Shown in pieces: positions 53,181 to 61,332 of a DNA stretch of 64,000 bases. Source of the DNA: Simplicispira sp. 125 (lineage in GTDB: Bacteria; Pseudomonadota; Gammaproteobacteria; Burkholderiales; Burkholderiaceae_C); contig NZ_QEKM01000001.1 in the NCBI RefSeq assembly GCF_003096555.1, positions 2,046,001 to 2,110,000 of the forward strand, read 5' to 3'. Position numbers and translations under genes: made by a program. The notes beneath the pieces were generated by a model, which worked only from the letters and a program-made list of their open reading frames with translations, made no database searches and was not told the origin of the DNA. The first letter of the stretch is position 1; every line of letters begins with the position of its first letter.

Positions 53181-53906
53181 ATGCTGAGCCACATCGCATC
53201 AGGGCTTTCCGCCAGAGCGGGGCGCTGGGCAGCACTCCTGCCCAGCCAATGCGCCGTGTGCCATTCCTGGCCCACGCGGCGCGTGTGTGATGCCTGCGCC
53301 GCACGCTTTGCCCAGCCGCGCCGCCGCTGCACCACCTGCGCCATTCCTTTGCCATCCGGCGGGCCGCAATGCGGCGCCTGCCTGCGGCAGGCACCAGCGC
53401 TAAACGCCTGTATTGCCGCCGTGGATTACAGCTACCCCTGGGCCGACATCGTGGCCGAATTCAAGTTCCACGGTGATCCCGGCTGGGCTAGCAGCCTGGC
53501 CGCACTGCTGCGCAGCACTCCCTGGGCAGAGCCCGCCCTGGACGCCGCGCAGTTGGTACTGCCGGTGCCCTTGTCTCGCCAACGGCTGCAAGAACGTGGT
53601 TTCAACCAGTCGCTTTTGTTGGCCCGGCAGTTGGCTCCCCACAAGACCGACAGCACGCTGCTACTGCGCCTGCACGACACGGTGGCACAAAAAGGCCTGC
53701 CACGTACGCAACGCCTGCACAACCTTCGTGGCGCTTTTGCTGTGGAACCGCTGCGCACCACCCAGGTGCAAGGCCAGCGCATCGTGCTGGTGGACGATGT
53801 GATGACCACCGGCGCCACCCTGGAAGCCGCCGCCCAGGCCCTGCTCCAGGCGGGCGCAGCTTCAGTGGCGGGCCTGGTGCTCGCGCGCACCGAAGCACCC
53901 CTTTGA
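53181..53906 (+). CDS. comF: ComF family protein (PRTase-fold)
   Basis: A 241-residue protein. N-terminal four-Cys zinc motifs CAVCH, CDACAAR, CTTCA and CGACL (two paired zinc sites), then a phosphoribosyltransferase-type domain with AEFKFHGDPG, PVPLSRQRLQERGFNQS and the PRPP loop VLVDDVMTTGATLEAA near 202-217. ComF is needed for DNA uptake in naturally competent bacteria and may have roles in DNA metabolism; its reaction is unknown. Divergent from bioC by 47 bases. No other competence gene is in view. Confidence 0.9.
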   Translation: MLSHIASGLSARAGRWAALLPSQCAVCHSWPTRRVCDACAARFAQPRRRCTTCAIPLPSGGPQCGACLRQAPALNACIAAVDYSYPWADIVAEFKFHGDPGWASSLAALLRSTPWAEPALDAAQLVLPVPLSRQRLQERGFNQSLLLARQLAPHKTDSTLLLRLHDTVAQKGLPRTQRLHNLRGAFAVEPLRTTQVQGQRIVLVDDVMTTGATLEAAAQALLQAGAASVAGLVLARTEAPL

Positions 53907-53955
53907 TACGACTGCTTACTCCACTGGCTCCATATTCCAAACGAAAATACGCGCC

Positions 53956-54444
53956 ATGTTCCACATCGTCCTGGTCGAGCCCGAAATCCCCCCCAACACG
54001 GGCAATGTGATTCGCCTGGCCGCCAACACCGGGTGCACACTGCACCTGATTGAGCCGCTGGGGTTTTCCATGGAAGACCGTCTCATGCGCCGCGCCGGGC
54101 TGGACTACCACGAGTACACGCAGGTGCTGCGCCATCCCGGCTGGACGGCCTTTTTGCGCACGGCGCAGCCCGACCCGCTGCGCATGTACGCCCTCACCAC
54201 CCACGGCACGCAAACCGTGCACGATGCCTGCTTTTTGCCCGGTGACTGGCTGGTATTTGGCGCTGAAACGCGGGGCCTGCCGCCTGAACTGCGCGAAACC
54301 TTTGCGCCGGCGCAGCGGCTGCGTTTGCCCATGGTGCCGGACCAGCGCAGCCTGAACCTCTCCAACGCCGTGGCCGTGACGGTGTTCGAGGCCTGGCGAC
54401 AAAACAGCTTTGCAATCGCGCCCGTGCCAGCCCCTCAAGCCTGA
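53956..54444 (+). CDS. trmL: tRNA (cytidine(34)-2'-O)-methyltransferase TrmL
   Basis: A 162-residue SPOUT-fold methyltransferase that methylates the wobble base of leucine tRNAs. Seen: HIVLVEPEIPPNTGNVIRLA, LHLIEPLGFSMEDRLMRRAG, DWLVFGAETRGLPPEL and the knot motif LRLPMVPDQRSLNLSNAVAV. All SPOUT motifs are present. It follows comF by 49 bases, probably co-transcribed. The LysR gene is convergent 3 bases away. Confidence 0.95.
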   Translation: MFHIVLVEPEIPPNTGNVIRLAANTGCTLHLIEPLGFSMEDRLMRRAGLDYHEYTQVLRHPGWTAFLRTAQPDPLRMYALTTHGTQTVHDACFLPGDWLVFGAETRGLPPELRETFAPAQRLRLPMVPDQRSLNLSNAVAVTVFEAWRQNSFAIAPVPAPQA

Positions 54445-54447
54445 GCT

Positions 54448-55377
54448 TTACCCGCCCTGCTGCGCCACCACCGCCTGGGGCACCTGCTCGCTGACAAAAT
54501 CCAGAAAAACCTTGGTGCGCGCAGGCAGCATGCGGCGCGAGGGCAGCGCCGCATACACTGTGTAACGCGAATAGATCCACTGGGGCAGCACATGGATCAG
54601 CGCACCGCTGGCCAGAAAAGGGGCCGCCAGCAGTTGCGCGACCACGGTGACGCCCACACCATCCAGCGCTGCGCGCAGCAGCAGCTCGGTACTGACCGAC
54701 TGGAGCACCACGGGCGCATCCACTTCCCGGGCAGGCCCATCACCCTCCAGCGGCTGCAGACGCAAACGGCGCCCGGTATGGGCGCGCACGGCCTGACCCG
54801 AATCGCGCAGATAGTGATGCTGCGCCAGGTCCTCGGGCTCCTGCGGGACGCCCATGCGCTGCAAGTAATCGGGCGAGGCCACCACAATGGCCTCGCCCTG
54901 GAACAGGGTGCGCGCCACCACGTTGCCGTCAAAACCTTCCGGTACCACCATGAAGGTGACATCGAACTCATCGACCCGTGCGGCCACCAAATTGTCCGTC
55001 TCTATGTCGAGCAGCAGACGCGGATAGCGCGCACGCCAGTGCACCATGCTCGGCGCCAGAAAGTAGGTGGCCAGCGTAGGCGGCGCCAGCACATGCACGG
55101 TGCCTTGCAGATCGCGGGTGCTGGCGGCGGTGACGGCCTCAGCATCCTCGATGTCGTGCAGGATGGCGCGCACCCGCTGCAAATAGGCATCGCCGGCATC
55201 GGTCAAAGCCAGCTTGCGGGTGGTGCGCTGCAGCAATCGCGTGCCCAAGTGCTGTTCCAACTCAGCCACCATCCGCGTGACCACGGGTGGCGACATGTCC
55301 ATGGCGCGGGCGGCAGCGGCAAAGCCGCCCTCGTCCACCACGCGGGCAAAGATCTTCATGGCTTGCAGGCGATCCAT
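54448..55377 (-). CDS. LysR family transcriptional regulator
   Basis: A 309-residue regulator. N-terminal winged helix-turn-helix MDRLQAMKIFARVVDEGGFA with AARAMDMSPPVVTRMVAELE; C-terminal substrate-binding domain of the CrgA/PtxR-like group (ending FLDFVSEQVPQ). This subgroup often controls oxidoreductase or efflux genes. Its normal target would be divergent, but nothing is divergent here; the next upstream gene (MaoC) is on the same strand with 227 bases between, so the target is unknown. Confidence 0.9.
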   Translation of the reverse strand: MDRLQAMKIFARVVDEGGFAAAARAMDMSPPVVTRMVAELEQHLGTRLLQRTTRKLALTDAGDAYLQRVRAILHDIEDAEAVTAASTRDLQGTVHVLAPPTLATYFLAPSMVHWRARYPRLLLDIETDNLVAARVDEFDVTFMVVPEGFDGNVVARTLFQGEAIVVASPDYLQRMGVPQEPEDLAQHHYLRDSGQAVRAHTGRRLRLQPLEGDGPAREVDAPVVLQSVSTELLLRAALDGVGVTVVAQLLAAPFLASGALIHVLPQWIYSRYTVYAALPSRRMLPARTKVFLDFVSEQVPQAVVAQQGG

Positions 55378-55510
55378 GGTTCAGCCCCCCCGCCCAGCAC
55401 AGACCGGGCCTGAAGATGGTGCACTGCAATGCATCCACCTTCCAAGGCGATGCTTAGCACTCGCAGCCCGTGAGACTGGCATGGCCCAGGCCAGCGACCG
55501 CCGCGCAAGG

Positions 55511-55602
55511 GCCGCCCCGCCGCGCTGGCGGCGTCCCCCTTCCCGCATCGCGCAGCGAGGCGAGAGAAGGGGGAAGGTGCGAAGCACCTCAGGGGGATGG
55601 CA
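55511..55602. repeat. Compound GC-rich inverted-repeat element (second repeat type)
   Basis: Three nested hairpins: a CCGCC/GGCGG stem, CCCCCTTC (55535-55542) with GAAGGGGG (55566-55573), and GGTGCGAAGCACC (55576-55588) followed by TCAGGGGG. I associate this layout with intergenic elements in Comamonadaceae, from memory. Single copy in this window, in the MaoC-LysR spacer (55378-55604). Confidence 0.6.
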
Positions 55603-55604
55603 CC

Positions 55605-56069
55605 TTATACCGCTGCACCGTAGCTGCGCGACAGCGACTCGGCCACGCAGGCAGGCTTGTCGCCGCCCTCGCGCTCCACCGTCACCAGCCAGTTCATCTG
55701 CATGCCATCGGGCGAAAGTGCCTCGGTGGACTGCAAGGTCAGCCGTGCACGCACCCGGCTGCCCACGGGCACGGGCGAGGTAAAGCGCACCCGATTGAGG
55801 CCGTAGTTGACCCCCATGCGCGCGCCCTCGATGGTGAGCGCTTCTTCGAAAAAACGCGGGATCAGCGACAGCGTGAGAAAGCCATGCGCGATGGGCGCGC
55901 CAAACGGCCCGGCCTTGGCACGCTCGGGGTCCACATGGATCCACTGGTGGTCGCCCGTGGCCTGCGCAAACAGGTTGACCTGCTCCTGCGTGATGGTGAT
56001 CCAGTCGGTCACGGCGACCTCCTGGCCAACGCAGGCACTCACTTCGGAATAGGAATGGAAGGTTTTCAT
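55605..56069 (-). CDS. MaoC-family hot-dog dehydratase
   Basis: A 154-residue enzyme of the (R)-specific enoyl-CoA hydratase type. Seen: the catalytic motif FAQATGDHQWIHVDPERA with Asp/His, PIAHGFLTLSLIPRFFEE and the strand GLNRVRFTSPVPVGSRVRAR. Such proteins hydrate enoyl-CoAs in fatty acid or polyhydroxyalkanoate metabolism. Length is normal for a single hot-dog domain. Monocistronic by context. Substrate unknown. Confidence 0.9.
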   Translation of the reverse strand: MKTFHSYSEVSACVGQEVAVTDWITITQEQVNLFAQATGDHQWIHVDPERAKAGPFGAPIAHGFLTLSLIPRFFEEALTIEGARMGVNYGLNRVRFTSPVPVGSRVRARLTLQSTEALSPDGMQMNWLVTVEREGGDKPACVAESLSRSYGAAV

Positions 56070-56129
56070 GGCCGCAATGTAGCCCCGCCTGCGGTGCTGC
56101 GATGTCTGCCGGGCGACAGCCCCGCGCGC

Positions 56130-56747
56130 TCAAGCGTCCAGCCATGTGCAGATGCCTTGCCATTGTTCGAGATCCCGCGCCACGCGGCCTGGTGCCAGGT
56201 CGAACAGCGTCAGCCCGTGTGCGGCCAGGTGGATGTAGTTTTGCGTATTGCGCAAATAGCCCAGCACCGGCAGGTCCAGGCTGTCCACAAACTGGTGCAA
56301 CTGCTCGGCCGCACGGGTGCGTGCGTCCACCCGCATGCCCACAATGCCGACCTGCACCTCCCCAGCGCGGCGGTGCGTGGCCAGCTGGTCGAGAAACTCG
56401 CGCGTGGCAAAAATATCGAACACACTGGGCTGCAGCGGCACGATGACCTTGTCGGCCCGCTTGAGCACATCACTCAGGCGCCAGCCCTGCAGGCCAGCGG
56501 GTGTATCGAGCACTGCATGGCTGCAGCCTCGGGGCGGGGGCACGATGCGGTCGGCGCTGGCATCCCAGGCGCCAATGGGCGGCGCAGCAGGCGGACGCAG
56601 GCCCAGCCACAGGCGCGCGGACTCTTGGCGGTCCACATCGCCCAGCACTACCGCGCGGCCCTGGCTGGCCCAGTAACCTGCCACATGGGTTGCCAGCGTG
56701 GACTTGCCCACACCGCCCTTTGGATTGGCGACCACGACCACGGGCAT
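56130..56747 (-). CDS. Orphan ParA-family ATPase
   Basis: A 205-residue ATPase with the deviant Walker A NPKGGVGKSTLATHVAGYW at residues 8-26, Walker A' region VLGDVDRQESARLW and Walker B-type HAVLDTPAGLQG. Such proteins position cargo by ATP-dependent dimerisation on DNA. No parB or cargo gene is adjacent; the closest genes are MaoC and a LysE exporter. Short ParA orphans in betaproteobacteria may place chemoreceptors or other complexes. Cargo unknown. Starts with ATG 56747 and GGAGA upstream. Confidence 0.88.
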   Translation of the reverse strand: MPVVVVANPKGGVGKSTLATHVAGYWASQGRAVVLGDVDRQESARLWLGLRPPAAPPIGAWDASADRIVPPPRGCSHAVLDTPAGLQGWRLSDVLKRADKVIVPLQPSVFDIFATREFLDQLATHRRAGEVQVGIVGMRVDARTRAAEQLHQFVDSLDLPVLGYLRNTQNYIHLAAHGLTLFDLAPGRVARDLEQWQGICTWLDA

Positions 56748-56777
56748 GACGGTCTCCTTATTCCTAAAAAATTGAGC

Positions 56778-56837
56778 AAAATATACTTCTAACGCTTATT
56801 CATCAAGCGCTAGCAGCTATATTATCAATAGCAAATC
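56778..56837 (+). repeat. Palindromic repeat copy 12
   Basis: AAAATATACTTCTAACGCTT, ATTCATC, AAGCGCTAGCAGCTATAT, tail ATCAATAGCAAATC. It runs into the LysE-family stop codon (56836-56838) and ends before parA. The same tail AATAGCAAATC occurs in copy 8. Confidence 0.88.
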
Positions 56838-57474
56838 AGGCATGCGCCCCGCCCCGCTTCACAAAAAACAGGCCGGCACCGACTGCCATCAGTACGCCGC
56901 CGAATACACGGTTCTGGTTGCGCATGGCACGCGGGCTTTGCATCATGCGGCGCAGGCTGCTGGCTCCCAGTGCGTAGCCGTGCATCACCGTCAGGTCGAT
57001 CACCAGCGAAGTCACGGCCATGACGAGCAGCTGCATCCACAACGGGCGCGCATCCGTCATAAACTGTGGCAGCACGGCCACCATGAACACAATGCCCTTG
57101 GGGTTGGTGGCATTGGTCAGAAACCCGGTGGCAAAGCGCCGCTGCCAGGTTCCCGCAGGGGCCGTCACGCCGCCCTGCAGCGCATCACCCGTGCCTGCCC
57201 GCCACTGGCTCCAGCCGACGTAGATGAGGTAGCACGCGCCGAGCACCTTGACGGTGTTGAACGCCGTCTCCGACGCCAGCAGCAGCGAGCCCACGCCCGC
57301 ACCGGCCACCAGCAGCAGCAAGAGCAAGCCCAGCTGCAGGCCCAGAATGGTGACGCTGGTACGCCGCACGCCATACGACAGCCCGTGGCTCATGGCCAGT
57401 ACCGCCCCCGAGCCGGGAGAAATGGCAATCACGCAGGTTGCCGCCACAAAGGCCAGCCAAGTATGCAAGTCCAT
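56836..57474 (-). CDS. LysE/RhtB family amino acid exporter
   Basis: A 212-residue membrane protein with five to six helices. Seen: the family opening WLAFVAATCVIAISPGSGAVLAMSHGL split here as SPGSG and AMSHGLSYGVRR, ACYLIYVGWSQWR, and FLTNATNPKGIVFMVAVLPQF (loop between helices 4 and 5). Exports homoserine, threonine or other small metabolites in characterised members; substrate unknown here. ATG 57474 (MDLHTW) gives a normal N-terminus. Divergent from the Kef-type antiporter, 122 bases apart. Its stop lies in a repeat tail. Confidence 0.9.
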   Translation of the reverse strand: MDLHTWLAFVAATCVIAISPGSGAVLAMSHGLSYGVRRTSVTILGLQLGLLLLLLVAGAGVGSLLLASETAFNTVKVLGACYLIYVGWSQWRAGTGDALQGGVTAPAGTWQRRFATGFLTNATNPKGIVFMVAVLPQFMTDARPLWMQLLVMAVTSLVIDLTVMHGYALGASSLRRMMQSPRAMRNQNRVFGGVLMAVGAGLFFVKRGGAHA

Positions 57475-57596
57475 GGAATCAATCGCAGAAAAGCGTGGAT
57501 CGGGTCGGTATCTTATCGACACGCTGGCCCGAGCGGCGCGCGCGCTCTGCTGGTGCCAAAATCACCCATGCCCGTTCTTTGTCTGTAGCGAAACCC

Positions 57597-59504
57597 ATGT
57601 CCCACGCGCCCGCCTGGCTGAACTACGCCTTTCTCTACCTGGCCGCCGCTGTGCTGACCGTGCCGGTGGCGCGCGCGCTGGGGCTGGGCGCCATCATTGG
57701 CTACCTTGCCGCCGGCATTGCCATCGGGCCCTGGGGGTTCGCTCTGGTGAACAATGTGCAAGACATCCTGCACTTTGCCGAGTTTGGCGTGGTGTTAATG
57801 CTGTTCCTCGTTGGGCTGGAGTTGCAGCCTGCGCGCCTGTGGAGCATGCGCAGGCCGATTTTTGGGCTCGGTACCGCGCAGGTACTGGGCTGCACGCTGC
57901 TGCTGTGCGCGGCGGCGCTGCTCGCCGGCCTGCCCTGGCGCGTGGCGCTGGTGGGCAGCCTGGGGCTGGCGCTGTCGTCCACCGCCATTGCGCTGCAGTC
58001 GCTGGGCGAACGCAACCTGCTGCGTACCAGCAGTGGCGAATCAGCGTTTTCCATCTTGCTGTACCAGGACATTGCCGCCATCCCCATCCTGGCGCTCGTG
58101 GCGGTGCTGGGCACGGCCAGTGCAACGGGGGCGGCCCACACACCGGGCGCCGCGGCATTCGAAGCCCTCAAGATCGTCGGCGTGATCGCCGCCATCATCC
58201 TCGGTGGTCGCTTGCTGCTGCGCCCGTTGCTGCGCTGGATTGCGCGCAGCCGCACCCCCGAGATCTTTACCGCAGCAGCGCTGCTGCTGGTGGTCGGCAT
58301 TGCCTACCTGATGGTGCTGGTCGGCCTGTCGATGGCGCTGGGGGCTTTTTTGGCCGGTGTGCTGCTGGCCGAGAGCGAGTTCCGGCGCGAGCTGGAAACC
58401 GATATCGAGCCTTTCAAAGGCCTGCTGCTGGGCCTGTTCTTCATTGCCGTGGGCATGAGCATCGACTTTGGCGCCATGCTGCGCGCGCCGCTCGTGGTGG
58501 CCTTGCTGCTCACCGGCTTTGTGGCGATCAAGAGCGTGGTGATTTATGCACTGGCGCGGGCCGTGAAAATTCCGTACCAGGAGCGCCCGGTGTTCACGCT
58601 GCTGCTGGCGCAGGGCGGGGAATTTGCCTTTGTGGTGTTCCAGGCCGCAGCGGGTGCAGGTGCGCTGCCGGGCGAGATGGCCTCGCTGCTGATCGGCGCC
58701 GTCGCACTGTCGATGCTGTGCACGCCGCTGCTCCTGCTGCTGATCGATCGCTTCGTGCTGCCGCGCTTTGCCGCCACGCTGCGCGCGCCTCCCGAAGGCG
58801 AGATCTCCGAGCCGCAAACGGCGCCGGTGCTGATTGCCGGGTTTGGCCGCTACGGGCAAATCGTGGCGCGCGTGCTGCTGGCCCAAGGCATTCCCGCCAC
58901 GGTGCTGGACCACAGTGTCGATATTCTGGAAGTGGCGCGCACCTTTGGCTACCGCGTTTTTTATGGCGACGCCACGCGCCTGGACCTGCTGCGCATGGCG
59001 GGCGCTGCCCAGGCGCGCGTGCTGGTGCTGGCGGTCGATGCACCGAGCGCATCGCTCAAGATTGCGGCACTCGCGCGGGAGCATTTCCCGCACCTGAAGA
59101 TCGTGGCGCGCGCCCGCGACCTCACGCACTGGAACGAACTGCGCGACCTGGGCGTCGAGCAGGTGCAACGCGAGGTGTTCGAATCCAGCCTGCTGAGCGC
59201 GCGCAGCGTGCTCGGGCATATGGGCCTGGAAGCCGCCGAGGCCGACGCTCTGCTGGTGCGCTTTCGCCAGCACAACATTGCACTGGCCGACCGCATGTAC
59301 CCGCACCACAAGGACCAGGCCCGCATGATCGCGGTGGCCCGCGAAGGCCGCAGCCAGCTGGCCGAGCAGTTGGCCAAGGAGCGGGAGGAGCGCAACCTGC
59401 GCCATGCGGCAGGCAGGGGGTACCCGGGCTATGGGAAAGATGCGGAGGCGATGACCCCAGCAGATGAGTCTCCTCTCAATACTTCAAGCAAAAATGGCTT
59501 CTAA
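57597..59504 (+). CDS. Kef-type monovalent cation:proton antiporter with RCK domain, stop codon in a repeat
   Basis: A 635-residue CPA2 antiporter. N-terminal ~12-13 helices (~1-385): ALGLGAIIGYLAAGIAIGPW, GVVLMLFLVGLELQP, LALSSTAIALQSLGERN and MALGAFLAGVLLAESEFRRE. RCK/TrkA-N domain from ~413: LIAGFGRYGQIVARVL, DATRLDLLRMAGAAQARVLV. This is the YbaL/KefB/KefC layout for K+ efflux under electrophile or glutathione control. The KefF/KefG quinone reductase partner is absent. C-terminal residues KNGF and the TAA are from repeat copy 13. Start ATG 57597 was chosen over an upstream in-frame start without membrane character. Confidence 0.9.
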   Translation: MSHAPAWLNYAFLYLAAAVLTVPVARALGLGAIIGYLAAGIAIGPWGFALVNNVQDILHFAEFGVVLMLFLVGLELQPARLWSMRRPIFGLGTAQVLGCTLLLCAAALLAGLPWRVALVGSLGLALSSTAIALQSLGERNLLRTSSGESAFSILLYQDIAAIPILALVAVLGTASATGAAHTPGAAAFEALKIVGVIAAIILGGRLLLRPLLRWIARSRTPEIFTAAALLLVVGIAYLMVLVGLSMALGAFLAGVLLAESEFRRELETDIEPFKGLLLGLFFIAVGMSIDFGAMLRAPLVVALLLTGFVAIKSVVIYALARAVKIPYQERPVFTLLLAQGGEFAFVVFQAAAGAGALPGEMASLLIGAVALSMLCTPLLLLLIDRFVLPRFAATLRAPPEGEISEPQTAPVLIAGFGRYGQIVARVLLAQGIPATVLDHSVDILEVARTFGYRVFYGDATRLDLLRMAGAAQARVLVLAVDAPSASLKIAALAREHFPHLKIVARARDLTHWNELRDLGVEQVQREVFESSLLSARSVLGHMGLEAAEADALLVRFRQHNIALADRMYPHHKDQARMIAVAREGRSQLAEQLAKEREERNLRHAAGRGYPGYGKDAEAMTPADESPLNTSSKNGF

Positions 59505-59547
59505 CGCTTGATAGGCAAGCGCAAGCAGCTATTGTTTTGAGAGTATT
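59489..59547 (+). repeat. Palindromic repeat copy 13, containing the antiporter stop codon
   Basis: AAAAATGGCTTCTAACGCTT, GATAGGC, AAGCGCAAGCAGCTATTG, tail TTTTGAGAGTATT. The TAA at 59502-59504 is the stop of the Kef-type antiporter. The tail matches copy 11 (TTTTAAGAGTATT). Confidence 0.88.
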
Positions 59548-59589
59548 AACCCACCCAAGCACCAGTGTGCGCGGTGGATGGGCAAGCGG

Positions 59590-60792
59590 TCACACCCGTT
59601 CCAGCAGCAGCGCAATCCCCTGCCCCACCCCGATACACATGGTGCACAGCGCGTAGCGCCCGCCCGTGGCATGCAGGCGGTTGACCGCCGTGGTCGCCAG
59701 GCGCGCACCGCTGGCCCCCAGCGGGTGGCCCAGCGCAATGGCACCGCCCCAGGCGTTGACGCGCTCGTCATCGTCCTGCAGGCCCAGCAAGCGCAGCACA
59801 GCCAGGCCTTGCGCAGCAAAGGCTTCGTTGAGTTCAATCACATCGATCTGTTCCAGGGCCATGCCGGTCTGCGCCAGCAGCTTCTGCGTAGCGGGAGCGG
59901 GGCCGATGCCCATGGTGCGCGGCGCCACGCCAGCCACCGCCATGCCAACAATGCGCGCACGCGGTGTCAAACCATGGTGCCGGGCAGCGCCTTCGCTGGC
60001 CAGCAGCAAGGCGCAGGCGCCGTCGTTCACGCCACTGGCATTGCCCGCCGTGACGGTGCCGTCAGGTCGCACGATGCCCCGCAGGCGGGCCAGGGCCTCC
60101 AGACTGGTTTCGCGGGGATGCTCGTCCTGGCTGAAGGTGACGGCATCGCCCTTTTTCTGCGCAAGGGTGACCGGAGTGATTTCGCGGGCGAAGTGGCCGG
60201 CCTGCTGGGCCGCTACCGCCTTGCACTGGCTGGCAAGGGCCATGCGGTCCTGGGCCGCGCGCTCGATGCCGTGCTCATGGGCCACATGTTCGGCCGTCTC
60301 GGGCATGGAATCCACACCAAATTTTTCCTTCATCAGCGGGTTGATAAAGCGCCAGCCAATGGTGGTGTCGTAGACGGCGTTGTTGCGCGCGAAGGCTGCG
60401 TCCATCTTGGGCATGACGAAAGGGGCACGGCTCATGCTCTCCACGCCACCCGCAATCATCAAATCGGCCTCGCCCGCCTTGATCGCGCGCGCCGCGGTGC
60501 CGACCGCATCAAGCCCGGAGCCGCACAGGCGGTTGATGGTGGCGCCCGGCACCTGCAGCGGCAGACCCGCCAGCAAGCTGGCCATGCGGGCCACGTTGCG
60601 GTTGTCTTCACCCGCCTGGTTGGCGCAGCCCAGCAGCACATCGGTGATGGCGGCCCAGTCCACGCGGGGGTTGCGTGCCATCAAGGCCTTGAGGGGGATG
60701 GCGCCAAGGTCATCGGTGCGCACACCAGAGAGCGCGCCACCATAACGGCCAAACGGTGTGCGCACGGCGTCGCAAATGAATGCGTGGGTCAT
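59590..60792 (-). CDS. pcaF: Acetyl-CoA C-acyltransferase, 3-oxoadipyl-CoA thiolase type
   Basis: A 400-residue thiolase. Catalytic Cys90 in NRLCGSGLDAVGT, His356 in GHPLGASGARLATT and Cys386 in CTMCIGVGQGI. Signature MSRAPFVMPKMD and the stretch YDTTIGWRFINPLMKEK followed by SMPETAEHVAHEH are typical of the PcaF/PaaJ branch that cleaves 3-oxoadipyl-CoA in aromatic degradation. No pca or paa genes are adjacent, so a general beta-ketothiolase role is possible. ATG 60792 has GGAG upstream. Followed by repeat copy 13 on its 3' side. Confidence 0.87.
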   Translation of the reverse strand: MTHAFICDAVRTPFGRYGGALSGVRTDDLGAIPLKALMARNPRVDWAAITDVLLGCANQAGEDNRNVARMASLLAGLPLQVPGATINRLCGSGLDAVGTAARAIKAGEADLMIAGGVESMSRAPFVMPKMDAAFARNNAVYDTTIGWRFINPLMKEKFGVDSMPETAEHVAHEHGIERAAQDRMALASQCKAVAAQQAGHFAREITPVTLAQKKGDAVTFSQDEHPRETSLEALARLRGIVRPDGTVTAGNASGVNDGACALLLASEGAARHHGLTPRARIVGMAVAGVAPRTMGIGPAPATQKLLAQTGMALEQIDVIELNEAFAAQGLAVLRLLGLQDDDERVNAWGGAIALGHPLGASGARLATTAVNRLHATGGRYALCTMCIGVGQGIALLLERV

Positions 60793-60872
60793 GCAAGAGT
60801 CTCCTGTGTTGGGGGTGCCCACTGTATCCATGCCGCAGGTGCCCTCCTGCTGCATGCGGGACAATCGGCCTT

Positions 60873-61307
60873 ATGTTCAATCCATCCCAGGCGGATGTCC
60901 GCCGCTTTTTTTGTGCCGCGCATGCCAAGGCGAGTACCCAGCAGCCCATGGAGGCCATCGAGACACTGGCCAGCCTGTGGATCGCTGAGCACCCCGAGTT
61001 CCACGCCGATCTGCAGGACGTAGACGCAGCCCTGGCACGCAACTACGACGAAACCCCGGACCGCACCAACCCTTTCCTGCACCTGTCCATGCACCTGTCG
61101 ATCAGCGAGCAGTGCAGCATCGACCAGCCGCGCGGCATCCGCCAGGCGGTAGAGCTGCTGGCCCGGCGGCTCGACTCGCTGCACGACGCGCACCACGCCA
61201 CCATGGAATGCCTGGGCCAGATGCTATGGGAAAGCCAGCGCTCGGGCCGCCCGCCCGATGGCGATGCCTATATCGCCAGCGTGCAGCGTCGGGCCACGCA
61301 GGACTGA
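60873..61307 (+). CDS. DUF1841 family protein
   Basis: A 144-residue soluble protein of the betaproteobacterial and gammaproteobacterial DUF1841 family: MFNPSQADVRRFFCAAH at the N-terminus, PFLHLSMHLSISEQCSIDQP in the centre and HHATMECLGQMLWESQRSGR at the end. His-rich and helical, no known function. ATG 60873 was chosen, giving the family N-terminus. It is divergent from pcaF with 80 bases between starts and convergent with the UspA gene. Confidence 0.88.
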   Translation: MFNPSQADVRRFFCAAHAKASTQQPMEAIETLASLWIAEHPEFHADLQDVDAALARNYDETPDRTNPFLHLSMHLSISEQCSIDQPRGIRQAVELLARRLDSLHDAHHATMECLGQMLWESQRSGRPPDGDAYIASVQRRATQD

Positions 61308-61332
61308 CCGGACGCGGCGGCCCCACCCCGAC

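Noticed and set aside
53181..53906. Considered comF as evidence for a competence locus
   Set aside because: No other competence gene is nearby; ComF-like genes sit beside bioC and trmL in many non-competent betaproteobacteria.
58041..59405. A 454-codon minus-strand frame opposite the Kef-type antiporter
   Set aside because: Antisense shadow without motif.
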